Of a DNA stretch of 64,000 nt, positions 52,740-62,699 are shown in pieces (the first letter of the stretch is position 1; each line of letters starts with the position of its first letter). The notes under the pieces are model-generated. The model did no database searches. It saw only the letters and a list, made by a program, of their open reading frames with translations, and had not been told where the DNA came from. A program made the position numbers and the translations under genes. Source of the DNA: Hemileia vastatrix (lineage: Eukaryota > Basidiomycota > Pucciniomycetes > Pucciniales > Zaghouaniaceae); assembly GCA_030280995.1 (NCBI GenBank), contig JASXTE010000001.1, positions 26,351,606-26,415,605 of the forward strand, given 5' to 3'.

Positions 52740-54140
52740 GCTTAATGTAAGAGGAATTATATTCTTGATATCTCTTGGTTGAAATACATAAATTTTTCCC
52801 AAGGGAATATTTACTAATTCCAAAACTTGCCAAAACCATTCACAGAATAACATATCTTTTCCAAATTTTAGGTGAATCCAAGTTATTTACCCACTCAATA
52901 AATGCCTCTGCACCCTCTATTAGTTCAGGAGCAACATTAACCATCACATCCTCTTAACCATCCTCTACTGGCCTTTCATAATGAATTTTATTTTTAATAT
53001 CTTTGTCCCTGGGAACCTCTTTAGGACCCACATTGTCTTCTTCAACCCCCATAATAACATCTTCATCTTCAATAACCCTAGCTCCATTGCCTACTGATTT
53101 CACTATTACAGATCCATAAGCCATATTCCTAGCTCCATTTTCTACTTCTTTCACTATTCCAAATCCATTAGCCATATTCCTAGCTCCATTGCCTACTTCT
53201 TTCACTATTCTAGATCCATTAGCCATATTCAGCTATTCATTGCAGACAGTCTCTGCTTCTAAAATAAAAACCTGAGTGAGATAATTCTCAGTATCCAACT
53301 CCAAATCAACTATCCCAAAATCTTCCATAAAATCCAAATATTCTTCATAATTTATAATAAATTTATCGTCTTCAGCAACCACTAATTCCCCAAAAAAATT
53401 CATCTTCCACAACTTTATCTCCAGGTTGACTGAAATCTTCAGGAATAGTTGAGTCCAAAATTTCCACACTAGCTACCTCTTCCACCTCTTGAGTCACCAA
53501 AGTGTCTTCTCCAGAGTCCAAATCAAAATAATTATGAGTATCCAGATATTCCAAAATAACTTTCTTTAGCACCTCCATACCAGGAATCCTAGTTTCTCCA
53601 TCTGGGAGACTCTTTATCAAATAAGAATTAATAAGAACAATCAAAACATCTTTCTTGAACTTTTCCCCCATAGCATCACAAAAAAAATACTTTGAAAAAT
53701 TATCATGATGTAAAATTTCATACTCCAACAAATAATCCAAAACCACCTGGAATTCAACCATAAACTGATGATACTGACCCTGAGAGTTGACACCACCTTT
53801 AGATTCCCATTTCCTAGCTATACCCTTGATATTCTCTAATGAATAAATCTTTGGCCACCTTTTTTACATCTCCTTCTTCAGATTCTCCCAATCCTGAGAT
53901 TTTTAGCCATCCATAGAAATAACCTCTTCTTCCACCTCTATCTTTTACCCATAAAAAACCTAATCTGCTTCACCATATCCAAAGGTAAAGCTCCATCCAA
54001 TCAAGAAGAAGTTTAATACCTATATGAGAATCCTTTTAAATCCTCACCAGAAAGCTTGTGCCCATCCCAGGATACAATCCTTACTGATGACCTAATAGAT
54101 AAACCAGTAGTCAAAACACCAGATCCAATATCAAAAGACA
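52740..54140 (-). pseudogene. B2 gypsy gag remnant
   Basis: Minus-strand pieces align with gypsy B gag: SSVRIVSWDGHK (near 54090), LDMVKQIRFF, ENIKGIARKWESKGGVN, then a 129-residue open stretch (53372-53761: LDYLLEYEILHHDNF, IKSLPDGETRIPGMEVLKK). An acidic segment and a repeat-bearing stretch follow (53226-52954, ending GPKEVPRDKDIKNKIHYERP, as in gypsy B GPQEVPRAKF...VQYERP). Stops and frameshifts separate the pieces, and protease and pol are not present. Confidence 0.75.
53080..53232 (-). repeat. In-frame 60-bp tandem repeats in B2 gag
   Basis: Two and a half units of 60 bp encode NGSRIVKEVGNGARNMA-type repeats. Gypsy B has only one such unit (SNGSGLVQEAGDRVRV). The expansion kept frame. 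Confidence 0.7.
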
Positions 54141-54280
54141 TCCAAAAAACATAAGATTAAACCTTTAAAAAATATAAGTGTTCATTAAATATATCTAATT
54201 CATGCTAAGCCAGTTCAGATACCAAGTAAGATCAATTAAAAGCTAGAGAACTTAAACCCCACTTTGGGTTCCACCAAGGT

Positions 54281-54645
54281 AGAAAGACTCTTACACTTAC
54301 CTTGCTGTAAGCAGAATCCAAGGGAGTTGGATAAACCTAAGAAAAACATGTCCCTTTAAGTAAATAAAAAGTTCTCAATTAACTAAGATGTAATGTCTAC
54401 TTGATAAGAAATGACCAATAAACTAATTATTATTCATGGTTTTTAGATTTAGAATAAGTTTTATTTAATAACATGGGTGAGAAACACAACAGTGAAGCTG
54501 TAATTATAAAAGTTATTTAAATGATTGAATATTATATTTTTATGAAGCTTTTATTTTTTTGTTATTTAGTTGTTAAGTTAAAATCCCTGATGATGAGACC
54601 TTTATAATGGTACCCTATAAGTTAATTTATATGATGATGAGTGAA
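54281..54645 (-). repeat. B2 5' LTR fragment, cut by Harbinger copy 3
   Basis: Same start as at 46497 (AGGTAGAAAGACTCTTACAC) after the same primer-site region. It breaks off at about 54645, where inverted Harbinger sequence begins (GGCATAATTACAGATCCC). Confidence 0.7.
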
Positions 54646-55722
54646 TTGGCATAATTACAGATCCCATGCTGGTTGAAAGAATGTTTTTTGATTCAAGGGA
54701 GTAGAGAGCTGGTGCAGTTTTGGAATCCTCTTTTTCATAAAGATTATTGAGAAGACATATAAGCTAAAGTGTCTTTGAAACCTAAGTCAGAATAAGATTC
54801 AGAAGCTAAAGTTAAAGTGATAGCATTCATAGCTGTGAAATATTGCTTCCTAGTAGAGAGGTGCTTCATTATTTTCAGTAGAAAAGGTTGTTGGTAGAAG
54901 GTTTTGGTGATGAGTGGGAAGTGGGTATTTGCCATCAAATTAGCAGGTAGAGTGTGTAGATAGAAAGAATTGTTATGTGTTTGCCACCAAAATTAAGTAT
55001 CATGGAGTGATGAGAGACATAAGGATGGATCTGCAATTATATGCCATGTGACTTTCTTAAAAATAAATCATGGAGGTAATAAGTTTGGGATCAGGAATTA
55101 TGAATGGAATTCAGGGTACAAGAGGTGAAATAATGCATTCTTGTGAAATACAAATTTAAAATAATGCATTATCCTGCCTCTTATACCCCAATTTCCATTC
55201 TCAATTCCTGATCCCAAACTCATCACCTCCATGATGTATTTTAAAGAAAGTAACATGACTTATAACTGCTGATGCCATCCTTAAGTCTTTCCTCACTCTA
55301 TGCTACTTAATTTTGGTGGCAAAAACTTAACATTTTTTCTCATCCTTATGTGTCTCTTCACTCTATGATACTTAATTTTGGTGGCAAACAAATAACATTT
55401 ATTCCTATTTACACACCCCACATGCTCAGTTGGTGGCAAATTTACACCTCCCACTCATCATCTAAACCTTCTACCAACAATAATAAAGCATATCTCTACT
55501 AGGAAGAAACTTCACTCAGCTATGAATGCTATCACTTTAGCTTTAGCTGCTAAATCTGATTCTGACTTTGGTTTGAAGACTCTTTAGGTTATATGTCTTT
55601 TCAATGATCTTTATGAAGAAGAGGATTCCAAAACTGCACCAGCTCTCTACTCCCTTGAATCAAAAAACATTCTTTCAACCAGCATGGGATCTGTAATTAT
55701 GCCAATCACCCTCCAACATTTT
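54646..55722. repeat. Large inverted duplication of a deleted transposase
   Basis: The left arm (54646 to about 55115) is the reverse complement of the right arm (about 55155 to 55722), around a short centre near 55135. Both arms carry the same internally deleted transposase. The right arm has an extra ~65-bp tandem block (CTATGCTACTTAATTTTGG, then CTATGATACTTAATTTTGG) that is single in the left arm. Confidence 0.8.
54744..54908 (-). pseudogene. Transposase N-terminal fragment, left arm
   Basis: MKHLSTRKQYFTAMNAITL and LGFKDTLAYMSS align with the copy 1 transposase start (MKHLSTRRLLHSTINTITL, LEDSLVYMC). A minus-strand stop follows, then the C-terminal piece near 54720-54660. The catalytic core is missing. 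Confidence 0.75.
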
Positions 55723-55725
55723 TAA
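55480..55725 (+). pseudogene. Transposase fragment, right arm, core deleted
   Basis: The start codon is lost (ATAAAGCATATCTC in place of ATGAAACACCTC). About 50 N-terminal codons run directly into the C-terminal NDLYEEED block and SVIMPITLQHF, so the whole DDE core is deleted. The same deletion is present in the left arm. Confidence 0.75.
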
Positions 55726-55739
55726 ACACACCCTTTTAT

Positions 55740-56555
55740 TTTTTTCATACTCTCTATATTTTCAGCTTGTGTTCTTTTTCACTTGGTTTTGTGTTTTTGT
55801 TTTTTGCATATTCATTTTTATTTTTAATTTATGCTGAATGTCTCTTTTTTGGACTTCTCATTTGTTTTCATTCACCAGATCAACATGAAATTGCATATTT
55901 TCTGCAATTTCATAATTTTTCACAGTTTCTTTTTTTCATTCATCCCTCATATCCTTTCCTCCTCTCCTCAAACATCCCTCAAGGAATTTGGTTCTATTTA
56001 TTTTCTCATCTCATCTCTCCATGAAGTCATTTTATTCATTTTTTTGATTTTTTGATTGGTGATTATATATTTTTTATATTTTATATTTTTTTCTTTCTTT
56101 TTTGTGTCTAATTTTTTTTAAGTGGTTATTTTTGATTTTATGGTAAAATTAACCTTTTTTTTCTCTCCTTCTTTTCTTTCTTTTTTAGCTCCATCACCCT
56201 ACTCATCATTCCTCCTTGGCATGTTCATTATCCCCCTTTCCCCTATTTCACTTTTTTTTGGTTCCATGTCATTGAAACACATACATTGCGCATGATTTAT
56301 GCATTTCACTTACTCCATATTCATATTCTCCCAAATTCCAACATCATTCTTTCTTTCTCTATTTTTCTTAATTTTTAATCAAGGTAAGTTTCATCTCCTT
56401 TTTTTTACAACTGAGTGATATCTATTTCCTTCTATGAAAATTTCATACTTAAATATATGCATGACTCTTATCTGGATAACAGTGGACTTATTAAACTCTT
56501 CTTGTTTTTATCTCCATTACCACCTTTCAAGTTTTTGTAAAATTTTAAAAATCAG
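55740..56555. other. Pyrimidine-rich noncoding DNA in copy 3
   Basis: T/C-rich sequence with small blocks in common with copy 1 after its transposase (CATCCCTC, CTCCTCAAACATCCCTCA). It lacks the C/G minisatellite of copy 1. Two short frames here (55767-56055) are low-complexity Phe/Ser/Ile-rich and not supported. Confidence 0.5.
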
Positions 56556-56559
56556 ACTT

Positions 56560-57190
56560 GGAATTAGGATTAGGTTTATTCCAATCTAATTTTCTTTTTA
56601 TTAAAGATTCTGAAGAAGGCTACCTTTCATTTCACACAAACAGATTTGAATTTGGTTAAGTGGTTGTTGAGATATTGACCTTTGAATTTGAGCCTTTTTT
56701 ACCCAATTTAATTTTTTTATTTCATTTTTTTATGTAATAAATTAGGGTTAGGTTTATTTAAATCACATGTCCTTTAACTGAATATTCTTCTGAAAACTAT
56801 CTTTCATTTTCCACAAAAAAGTTTGAATTTGGTTCAGTGGTTGCTCAGATTTTGACCTTAAAATTTGAGGCTTTTTTCCAAATGTTACTCAATTTATTTT
56901 ATTTTTTTATATTGCATAATTAGATAAAATTGTTTCTGAAAATCTTATCTGATGATTATATAGGCTTATATCTCCATCTTGTTGGAATTTTTATCATCAA
57001 TTTTCAAGTTTTTGTGCAATTTTGAAAATTAGAGTCAAAATTATGGTTAGGTTTATTCAAATATTAGGTTCTTTTAGCTGAAGATTCTTCTGAAGACTAT
57101 CTTTCATTTCCCATAAATGGATTTGAATTAGGTTAAGTGGTTGCTGAGATATTGACCTTTAAATTTGAGGCTTTTTTCTAAATTTCATTT
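56560..57190. repeat. Three tandem units upstream of the Tet-like remnant
   Basis: Units near 56570, 56745 and 57045 share TTAGGTTTATT, GATTCTTCTGAAGACTATCTT, TTCATTTCC and GAGATATTGACCTTTAAATT. A copy lies inverted at 45890-46085 in Harbinger copy 2, so the unit belongs to this transposon subfamily. Confidence 0.65.
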
Positions 57191-57207
57191 AACTTATTTC
57201 ATGTTTA

Positions 57208-57620
57208 AACCAGGATTTGTTAAAGGATATTCTCTTGGTATGTCTGATAATATATATTTCATTCTTAGAACTAGGTTACTCATTTTATTTCCATAGGCAT
57301 CTACTCTTTACCTAAAAAAGTTTATCAAGTTCATCACCAAATGACCAAAGCTCCATCTGGCTTGAAATCTTGTCAAGAGTTCACACATTTAAGATGTTCA
57401 TTTCAAATAAGTAAAAAATTAATCCACAGAATAAACAAGGTAAAAAAAGAAGATAGATTTGACAAATATAAAAAAACATTAAAAATTCTGTGAAGAATTT
57501 ACTCACTTTGACTGTTCTTTTCAAATCAATAGGGAGCTGATCAATAGGATTGATAAGGTATGAGAAAAAGGTGAGGTAAAACAAAAAACATTTAATAGAA
57601 AGAAAAAGTATGGGGTGTAA
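57208..57620 (+). pseudogene. Tet-like oxygenase remnant, copy 3
   Basis: PGFVKGYSLG is followed by the same intron as in copy 1 (GTATGTCTGAT...TTCCATAG, about 57239-57297). The iron-binding region is deleted: IYSLPKKV jumps to HHQMTKAPSGLKSCQEF and THLRCSFQISKKLIHRIN. The C-terminal block is then repeated once more (FCEEFTHFDCSFQINRELINRI, near 57490-57570) before the GGTGTAA stop. Without the H-x-D it cannot be an active oxygenase. Confidence 0.7.
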
Positions 57621-57894
57621 TAAAGGTTGTCAACTTTTATTTTTATTTCACAAATTAACATTTTACAAGTCATAAATAATACTCTACTTACCTAAATTAA
57701 TAAGCCATTGGCTGTGTGTCATATAACAGTAATCATGAGGAAATTTGTTTTTTTCTTGAGTTTCATGTATACATTTGTGCTTGATTTTATTGACTTTGGC
57801 CACAGATGACTTTCACACACACTTTTACTTGTATTGTAATTAATTTAGGTTTGTAAATTATCTTATAAGACTTGTTTACATGCTAATTTATGCA

Positions 57895-58050
57895 ATGGAC
57901 ATAAATTTTGGCAATCTATGCCCCTACTTCAATAAAACACAGGGGAGGGTATTGCCATTTTTTCGTCATAATTTTTTTCTAACTTAGAAAAACAATGGTG
58001 ATCCCCACCCCCTGTTAGGGAAAATAGAAGGGGAGGGTATTTTGAAAAAT
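57895..58050. repeat. Two minisatellite units in copy 3
   Basis: CCCCTACTTCAATAAAACAC followed by GGGGAGGGTATTGCC, and a second worn unit (GATCCCCACCCCCTG...GGGGAGGGTATT), match the five-unit array of copy 1 at 7590-8015. Confidence 0.65.
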
Positions 58051-58054
58051 TTTT

Positions 58055-58330
58055 TTTTGACATAAATCATTTTCATTTTATTGGCTTGAAACTGAATTTT
58101 GGCGTTTTTCAATTGAAATTGATTATTTTTGAATTTTTCATCATTCTCTCTTTGAATACTAACCTTCTCCCTCTCCAAATCTAAATGATCTTTCTCAATT
58201 TCTAAAAATTATTCTTTCTTTGATTGTGAATGAAACCACTTCTTTTCCTCAAAAAGTAGTTGATGTTTTGCAGTTTTTTCATGAGACTCCAACTTCATGA
58301 TTTCAATTTTCACTTTTTCTTTTTCTGCAA
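58055..58330 (-). pseudogene. Extra coiled-coil exon in copy 3
   Basis: The minus strand after a TTTTTGCAG acceptor reads EKEKVKIEIMKLESHEKTAKH, then a stop, then LEREKVSIQRENDEKFKNN. It is a charged coiled coil like the main exon at 58637-59015 but diverged, so probably a duplicated exon. Copy 1 does not have it. Confidence 0.45.
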
Positions 58331-58636
58331 AAAGTTTAAATTTTAAGAGTAAGAGAAATAAATTAAGAAAAATTCTTTAATCATAACAAAAATAAAAAAT
58401 GTTTGAGTTTTTCAAATTTTTGCAAAATAAATCATCAAGAATAAAGACCTTTAAAAAGTCAGCACATATGAAATCATCACCAAAAAGAAATAAAAAGAAA
58501 TTTATTTAACCAAACAAACAAATAATCTAAAATGTTGCAATAAAATATTTCACATCTAAGTGAGGAGTGTGTGACAAGGATTGATTATTAGCTTCAATGC
58601 ATTCTATCAAGAAAAATTTCTAAAAAAATAAAAAAA

Positions 58637-59974
58637 CTAGTTATTAAAGATTTTCATTAAGCATTCAATTTCCTCAATAGATTTATTAGATTTAACACAT
58701 TCTCTCAAGAAATTATTCTTTTTGAACCATCTTCAAGTTGATACTTGAGTTTCATTTGATCCAATAAGAAATTGTACTGAAGAGCCTACTCCTCTTTCTT
58801 TATCTCAAATTCCTTATCCTCCAAGTCATGTGCCCTCTCATCCCTTTTAAAGAAAGCTCGAGTTTCTTCTCCTCCAAGTCTTGTACCCTTTCATCCCTCA
58901 GTAAAGAAAGCTTAAATTTCTTATCCTTCAAGTCTTGTGCCCTATCATCACTTTGTAAAGAGAGCTCGTATTTTTTCTTTTGAAAGTTGAGAGTATCTCT
59001 TGCAACTTCAACTTTACCTACAGTGAAAAAACATATTAACACAAGAAAAGAAAAGCTCACTTAATTATTAAGAGGTATGCTATCACTTACCAGATTCACA
59101 TTTCTCCAGAAAATCATCAATGGAAGAAAAAGGGGTTTGTGAAAAACTATCTCTGTTTTGCTTTCGTTGACTGTTGAAATTCAAAGTAGTTGATGGTCTT
59201 TCCTTTTTTATGGAGGTAACATTTTCCTCTTCAGACTCACTTGCTTGAGGATCCTGGGTTTGTTCATTAGCCTTTTTAGAAATATAAAAAATAAAACAAC
59301 TAGAAAAGGATGAAAGGTTACTGGAGTGGAATCACATTGAATTATATCACCATAAGGATCTATCGGAAAGCCATCTAGATTTTTTGAATTTAGAACAAGC
59401 AAGGCTTGAGTGGAGGAGGAGGATGGGAAAAGATTTGTTTCAACATCATTTTTAGAGATAGCATCGTCATTATCCAACATATTTTCAGGATTAACATCAG
59501 CTTTCTCTCCAAAAATAGCCTCCATCTCTTTAAAGTATAAACATAGAGATTCAAGTTTATAATCTATGGATTTTATGCCTTTACTGATATTGATGTCAGT
59601 AATACCAAAACCAGTAGAAAATTAAAGTGTCTTTTCCTTCTTGTATTTGGCTCCGTAATTCTTGAAACATTCAGACATCTGTTTAGGCAAAAGATCAATC
59701 CTTCCCTTTGTCTTATTTTGTAATTCATTGGCCAATAGAAGATAGCCATTGAATTTTGATGCAGGAGACTATCCTAATTTAGTTGCATTCTCAGTATTAG
59801 AACAGAATCATAATTAGTTTTTATTTTTAGCCAGTTGATACGAATGAGATGATCATCTTTTTTTAGTTGAAAAATCTTTGATTTCTCAGCTGAGTGGGGG
59901 AAAGAGGGATTAATGTGATTCAATGAAAAATTGGGGGAAGGCTGCCTTTGAGAAGATCTATGATGACAAGGCAT
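58637..59974 (-). pseudogene. Myb/SANT and coiled-coil gene, copy 3 (best-preserved start)
   Basis: The ATG at 59974 (MPCHHRSSQRQ) begins a frame that stays open through QLKKDDHLIRINWLK, where copy 1 is shifted. It then loses one T near 59803. SANT block pieces (LLPKQMSECFKNYGAKYKK), an acidic linker (NMLDNDDAISKNDVE), an intron at about 59272-59320 ending CTAAAAAG, and the conserved intron at 59020-59087 are visible. The coiled coil has four ~15-residue repeats (DDRAQDLKD, DERVQDLEE) and a late frameshift near 58845. Comparing copies, the breaks differ, so each died separately. Confidence 0.7.
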
Positions 59975-60089
59975 TTTGAGATATTTAAAGATGAAATGGA
60001 GAAGAAAAAACAGATCAGATGGGGAGAAGTTTTGAATAGAAATTAATAGACAGTATGGGAGTGCAGAGCAAGGTAGAAAGGCTGGAACA

Positions 60090-60275
60090 TCTAGAAAGTT
60101 GTCCAAGATGTGGTTACAAAAAATTGAAGATAAAAATTTCAGATAGAGGTGAGCATTGACACATAAAAGGTCTAATAACCCAATTATTAGTAAAAATAAT
60201 TGCAGAGATAATTGGGGTATAATGATTTTTAAACGCAATTAAATTAATTACAGATCATTCAACATTGATACCCCC
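60090..60275. repeat. Right subterminal region and inverted end of copy 3
   Basis: One GATGTGGTTA unit, the AACCCAATTATTAG block, ATTGGGGTATAA and the terminal AACATTGATACCCCC are in the same order as in copy 1 (9700-9912). Confidence 0.7.
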
Positions 60276-60289
60276 TATTATATTGAGTA

Positions 60290-60900
60290 ATAAAACTATA
60301 TAATAAATTTATGATAATATAATTAAATAGGGTTATATGAATTTGATTACCATATAAATTGAATATACAATCAAATAAGAATATAATAATTTTTTTTAAT
60401 AATGTGGGCACTTTTTTATGTATTTAACAATTATAAATTAATAATAATTAATTTTATATTTATATTTTAATTATAAGTAATAAAATTTAATTATAATTTA
60501 CTAAATTAAATGATTAAATATATATTATAATTAATAAATCTCATATCTTAAAATCCATAAATATTAGACACTTTTTTGACTCATAATTTTATCATCAAAG
60601 TATTATACAAGTTAAAACACTTTAATAAATAAAAGAATAATGTTTTACATTAAAAATTAGAAATTTATTATAATAAAAACTTGTTTGACTTAAAATATTT
60701 ATTATACTAATAAAATAGTTTAAGATAATAAATAATTCATTTTTTATATTAAATTAATTAATTAAATTAATTTTATGGGTTAAAATAGTATAATTTTTAT
60801 GTTTAACCTAAATTGATCATTATTAAAATAATTATAAAACATGTTTTAAATTAAATTCATTAATTTTGTTGTGTCTCACACTTATTTAATCTCTCACTAA
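60290..60900. other. Very AT-rich DNA, no feature
   Basis: Almost only A and T, in short runs, as in 47880-48240; it may be the outer part of an LTR of the same type. No ORF is supported. Confidence 0.35.
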
Positions 60901-60929
60901 GTTAATTGTAACAATTTGGGTTTAAACTA

Positions 60930-61570
60930 GTGTATTTTAGGCTCTTAAAAAGATATTTTATTTACTTGTATTACCCTTTCTCTAACATTTGCTTATTTTT
61001 AAGTTTCATTTATGTTTCACTTTATTATCACAATTTTATGTGCATTTTGTTGAGCTTCAGGAGTCGTCTTGCCCTTATAAAAGTCGTGGTAACCCTCTGT
61101 AGTTTTATCACTAATATTACTTTTATTATAACTTATTTTTATTTTATAAAATAAATAAAATTTATTATATTAACTTTTTAGCTATTAGTGCAGCATTGAC
61201 CTCTATTAGAACTATAAATTATATAATAATAAAAGGGTTCTTTAAGAGTGTTTTAATATTAATTATTGTTTTGTTTAAGCAGAGACAGTAAAAATTTACT
61301 TACATGTTAATAAAAATTCCCCTTAAGTCATCAAAATATTACTCTAGTCCTCTTTTCTTCATCATTTGTTTTCCTCTCCTTTTCTCTTTTCCTTTTCCCT
61401 TTCTCTTCCTTCTTCTTCTTCTTCTTCTTCTCCTTCTAAAAAAACTGGCCTATAATTACTCTCAAAATGTTTGTGAAGAAAAAATGAAAAATACAGGTAG
61501 TAATGTAGGCATTCAAAAATGTAATACATTAGTTCATTTAATCATAGGGTACTGAAATATTCCCCTTCTA
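60930..61570 (+). repeat. LTR-like piece related to 46900-47480 (inverted)
   Basis: Blocks shared with the reverse complement of the B2 LTR at 47020-47470 are GCTTCAGGAGTCGTCTTG, ATAAAAGTCGTGGTAACCCT, CTCTGTAG...ATCACT and the CTTCTTCTTCTTCT...AAAAACTGGC block. No internal sequence or target duplication was found, so it may be a solo LTR or a fragment. Confidence 0.5.
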
Positions 61571-61579
61571 TAGTATATC

Positions 61580-62035
61580 CTCATTGAAACTCCTTGTGAT
61601 GACATAGATATATATAAAATTAATGTAAAAATACTGCAATGGAAATTAGTTTATGAGGATTTCTCTCACAATCACTGCACAGATCCAAGTCTTTCAGCTT
61701 GTGTGTTCAAAAGTTACCTGAGTCAAAAACAACAGATGATGGTCAAAAGATTTCATCATGCTGGTTCAGCATCTAGTTGTATACTTACAGCTTTACACTC
61801 AAAGGACCCTTTCTTCAATGCTCTCCCTAATTATATCAAAACACTAGTTGCATTTAAACTATGTATACTAATAATTTTCAAAAGTGACACAAATCATACT
61901 TCTTTTTACTTATCTTTGTCATATTACTTAGCCGCTGGTGAATTTCCTAAAACCTAGAAAATGCCCTTCAAAGTATGATTTTTTTACCTATATGAAAAGT
62001 GAATTTCAAAACAAACAATATGGCTGCATAACACC
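61580..62035. other. Unassigned DNA with one unrecognised frame
   Basis: An 84-codon plus-strand frame (61703-61957; contains HHAGSASSCILTALHSKD) has no recognisable domain and no paralogue in the window. It is too weak to call a gene. Confidence 0.3.
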
Positions 62036-62039
62036 ATAT

Positions 62040-62190
62040 ATATTTGAATATATATACCACCTTATCACATACTATGTGATGGTGGGTGGCTAATTGAAAT
62101 GCCACAACTGATTTGGACACTGCAGCCCAGAAGAATCAAAAAAAGAAAGATGGTCTCCAAAGAAGCAAAAAAGGGGCCCTTTTTGTTAGA
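62040..62190 (-). repeat. Dispersed repeat, partner of 42560-42720
   Basis: Reverse-complement match to the block at 42560-42720, including TCACATACTATGTGATGG and TTGGTCTCCAAAG-type sequence. Confidence 0.55.
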
Positions 62191-62329
62191 ATTTAGATCT
62201 AATATTTAATATAAATTAATAAAATAATGTGGCAAAAATGGGGAAATAAAATGTGATGTAATTTAATAAAAATAAAGTAATAAAATAATTAATAAGGGGA
62301 CAAACACCTAATAGAAGATTATGATGATT

Positions 62330-62690
62330 AGACAGATACAATGCTCCAACAGCAAGGCTGATTTGGTGATGTGAGGAATAATAACCAAATTAATAAATAT
62401 CTTGTGAAATGGAAGGAGTTGATGGTGATGCTGAAACAAAGGCAAGTTTGATGATGGTTCTTGGACCAAAAGGCCAGTATTGATCATGATGCAGAAGAAA
62501 ACTTCCAAATTGAATGATAAAAATGCTGGGACTACTGGCCAGTCTTAAATGATGTGGGGAAACTATGGCCTGTCTTAAATTTATTATTCCAGGATAACAG
62601 CTGGTCTTAACTATGGCAATGCAGGGAACAATGGCCCAACTTAAAATGATGGTGCTGGGACAATGGCCAGTCTTTAATTTTTTAGAAAAG
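62330..62690. repeat. Degenerate ~45-55 bp minisatellite
   Basis: About five or six imperfect units share GGCCAGTCTTAAA, ATGATG and GGGACAATGGCC (near 62470, 62530, 62570, 62615 and 62660). It resembles in style the 3' region repeats of gypsy B but does not match them. Confidence 0.6.
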
Positions 62691-62699
62691 TAGGCAAAG

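Larger units (their letters stand above)
54646..60275. mobile_element. Harbinger copy 3 with an inverted left part
   Basis: The right end is intact in outline (AACATTGATACCCCC ending at 60275, followed by TATTA). The left end is replaced by an inverted duplication (54646-55722). Order: transposase remnants, pyrimidine tract, tandem repeat, Tet-like remnant on the plus strand, minisatellite, coiled-coil and Myb/SANT gene on the minus strand, subterminal blocks. This matches the order of copy 1. Confidence 0.75.

Noticed and set aside
55767..56055. Two overlapping Phe/Ile/Ser-rich frames in copy 3
   Set aside because: They arise from a pyrimidine tract in two frames; nothing in copy 1 corresponds at protein level.
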